This document shows positions 5,692-6,316 of a stretch of DNA of 6,316 nt, piece by piece (the stretch's first letter is position 1; every line of letters begins with the position of its first letter). The stretch lies in the NCBI GenBank assembly GCA_015487835.1, contig WFOY01000181.1:1-6316 (forward strand), written 5' to 3'. Under the pieces are notes generated by a model. It ran no database searches. It had not been told where the DNA came from and worked only from the letters and a program-made list of their open reading frames with translations. Position numbers and translations under genes: made by a program. The stretch is from Aquificaceae bacterium. Its GTDB lineage: Bacteria; Aquificota; Aquificia; Aquificales; Aquificaceae.

Positions 5692-6316
5692 ATGAGAGCC
5701 CTCACCCTCGCGATCTCCACGTTTATGCTGCTGATCCTGGCCTGCAAGGTGGAGACTACGCCCGCGAGGAACCCTGAGGTAGAACCTTCCAAGGAGAGTG
5801 TCCTCGAGGCCTTCGAGAGGGAGCTCACCAGGGTGGTTGACAAGGTCTCCCCTTCGGTCGTCACGATCTTTGCGGTCCAGACGGTAGAGTTCAATCCCTT
5901 CGAGGACTTCGACCTCCCCTTCAGGCTACCCTTCGAGCCCTTCAGGCAGGAGAGGAGGTCCTTAGGATCGGGGGTGATAGTCAAGTACGAGAGGGGGAAG
6001 GTTTACATACTCACCAACAACCACGTTGTTGAGGATGCGAAGGTTATAACTGTGAGGTTCGACAGGCACACGGAGAGGAGGGCCAAGATAGTGGGAACGG
6101 ACCCAAAGACGGACATAGCGGTCCTCGAGGTGAAGGCGGAGGGTCTGAAGGACATAGAGAGGAGGGTGGCCAAGCTCGGAGACTCGGACAAGGTGAGGGT
6201 GGGCCAGATAGTCATAGCTATAGGGAACCCTTACGGACTCGAGAGGACCGTTACGGTGGGTGTGGTCTCAGCCCTCAAGAGGAGCATAGGTATAACCCAG
6301 TACGAGAGCTACATAC
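5692..6316 (+). CDS. HtrA/DegP-type serine protease, probable lipoprotein, 3' partial
   Basis: The first 208 residues of a trypsin-like periplasmic protease of the Do/HtrA family, which degrades or handles misfolded envelope proteins; the frame stays open to the window end, so the catalytic Ser motif (GNSGG) and any PDZ domains lie outside. Numbered from ATG 5692, catalytic His111 is in TNNHVV (108-113) and Asp141 is in TDIAVL (140-145); VGQIVIAIGNPYGL and VTVGVVSAL follow as in the family, and the last residues lie just before where the QTDAAINPGNSGG stretch would be expected. The N-terminus is a hydrophobic signal (residues 4-17) ending in LILAC with Cys18, a plausible though imperfect lipobox (Leu at -2, Lys at +2), followed by a Pro/Glu-rich spacer. 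It sits 14 bp after the bioC stop, so it is probably cotranscribed. A non-lipid signal peptide is the alternative. Whether it is DegP-, DegQ- or DegS-like cannot be told without the C-terminus. Confidence 0.9.
   Translation, partial: MRALTLAISTFMLLILACKVETTPARNPEVEPSKESVLEAFERELTRVVDKVSPSVVTIFAVQTVEFNPFEDFDLPFRLPFEPFRQERRSLGSGVIVKYERGKVYILTNNHVVEDAKVITVRFDRHTERRAKIVGTDPKTDIAVLEVKAEGLKDIERRVAKLGDSDKVRVGQIVIAIGNPYGLERTVTVGVVSALKRSIGITQYESYI

Overview
The window reads as chromosomal DNA of a thermophilic, diderm, LPS-bearing bacterium. Arginine is written almost entirely with AGG/AGA, isoleucine mostly with ATA, the proteins are rich in Glu/Arg/Lys, and there is almost no intergenic DNA. With GC content in the mid-50s by eye, this style suggests a thermophilic lineage such as Aquificota or a similar group. 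That assignment is an inference from codon style and gene content, not a proof. LptB implies an LPS outer membrane.

Layout. Positions 1-1107 (+) hold the 3' part of a YtcJ-like metal-dependent amidohydrolase whose N-terminus lies before the window. Three bases later, 1111-3708 (+) encodes a membrane-anchored cyclic-di-GMP protein with a periplasmic sensor region, HAMP, GAF-like, GGDEF and EAL domains; both enzymatic motifs and the inhibitory I-site are present. Its 3' end runs tail-to-tail into lptB (3698-4414, -), the ATPase of the LPS transporter, with an 11-bp overlap. lptB and a rightward operon diverge from a 20-bp gap containing one AT-rich element that can serve as a -10 box on both strands. 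Neither gene has a Shine-Dalgarno sequence there, so both may be leaderless.

The rightward operon is bioH-like esterase (4435-5064), bioC-like methyltransferase (5024-5677) and an HtrA/DegP-type protease (5692 to the window edge). BioC methylates malonyl-ACP to start pimelate synthesis and BioH removes the methyl ester at the end, so the first two are functional partners in making the biotin precursor. The protease has a probable lipoprotein signal and belongs to envelope quality control; together with lptB and the c-di-GMP sensor it gives the region an envelope flavour, but no shared pathway is evident.

Every base from 1 to 6316 lies in a gene except very short junctions. I found no RNA gene, mobile element, CRISPR array or convincing terminator. 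I saw no clear sign of a wholly new system. The most interesting points are the compact bidirectional promoter, the reduced bioH-bioC pair, the lipoprotein-like HtrA and the shortened amidohydrolase.
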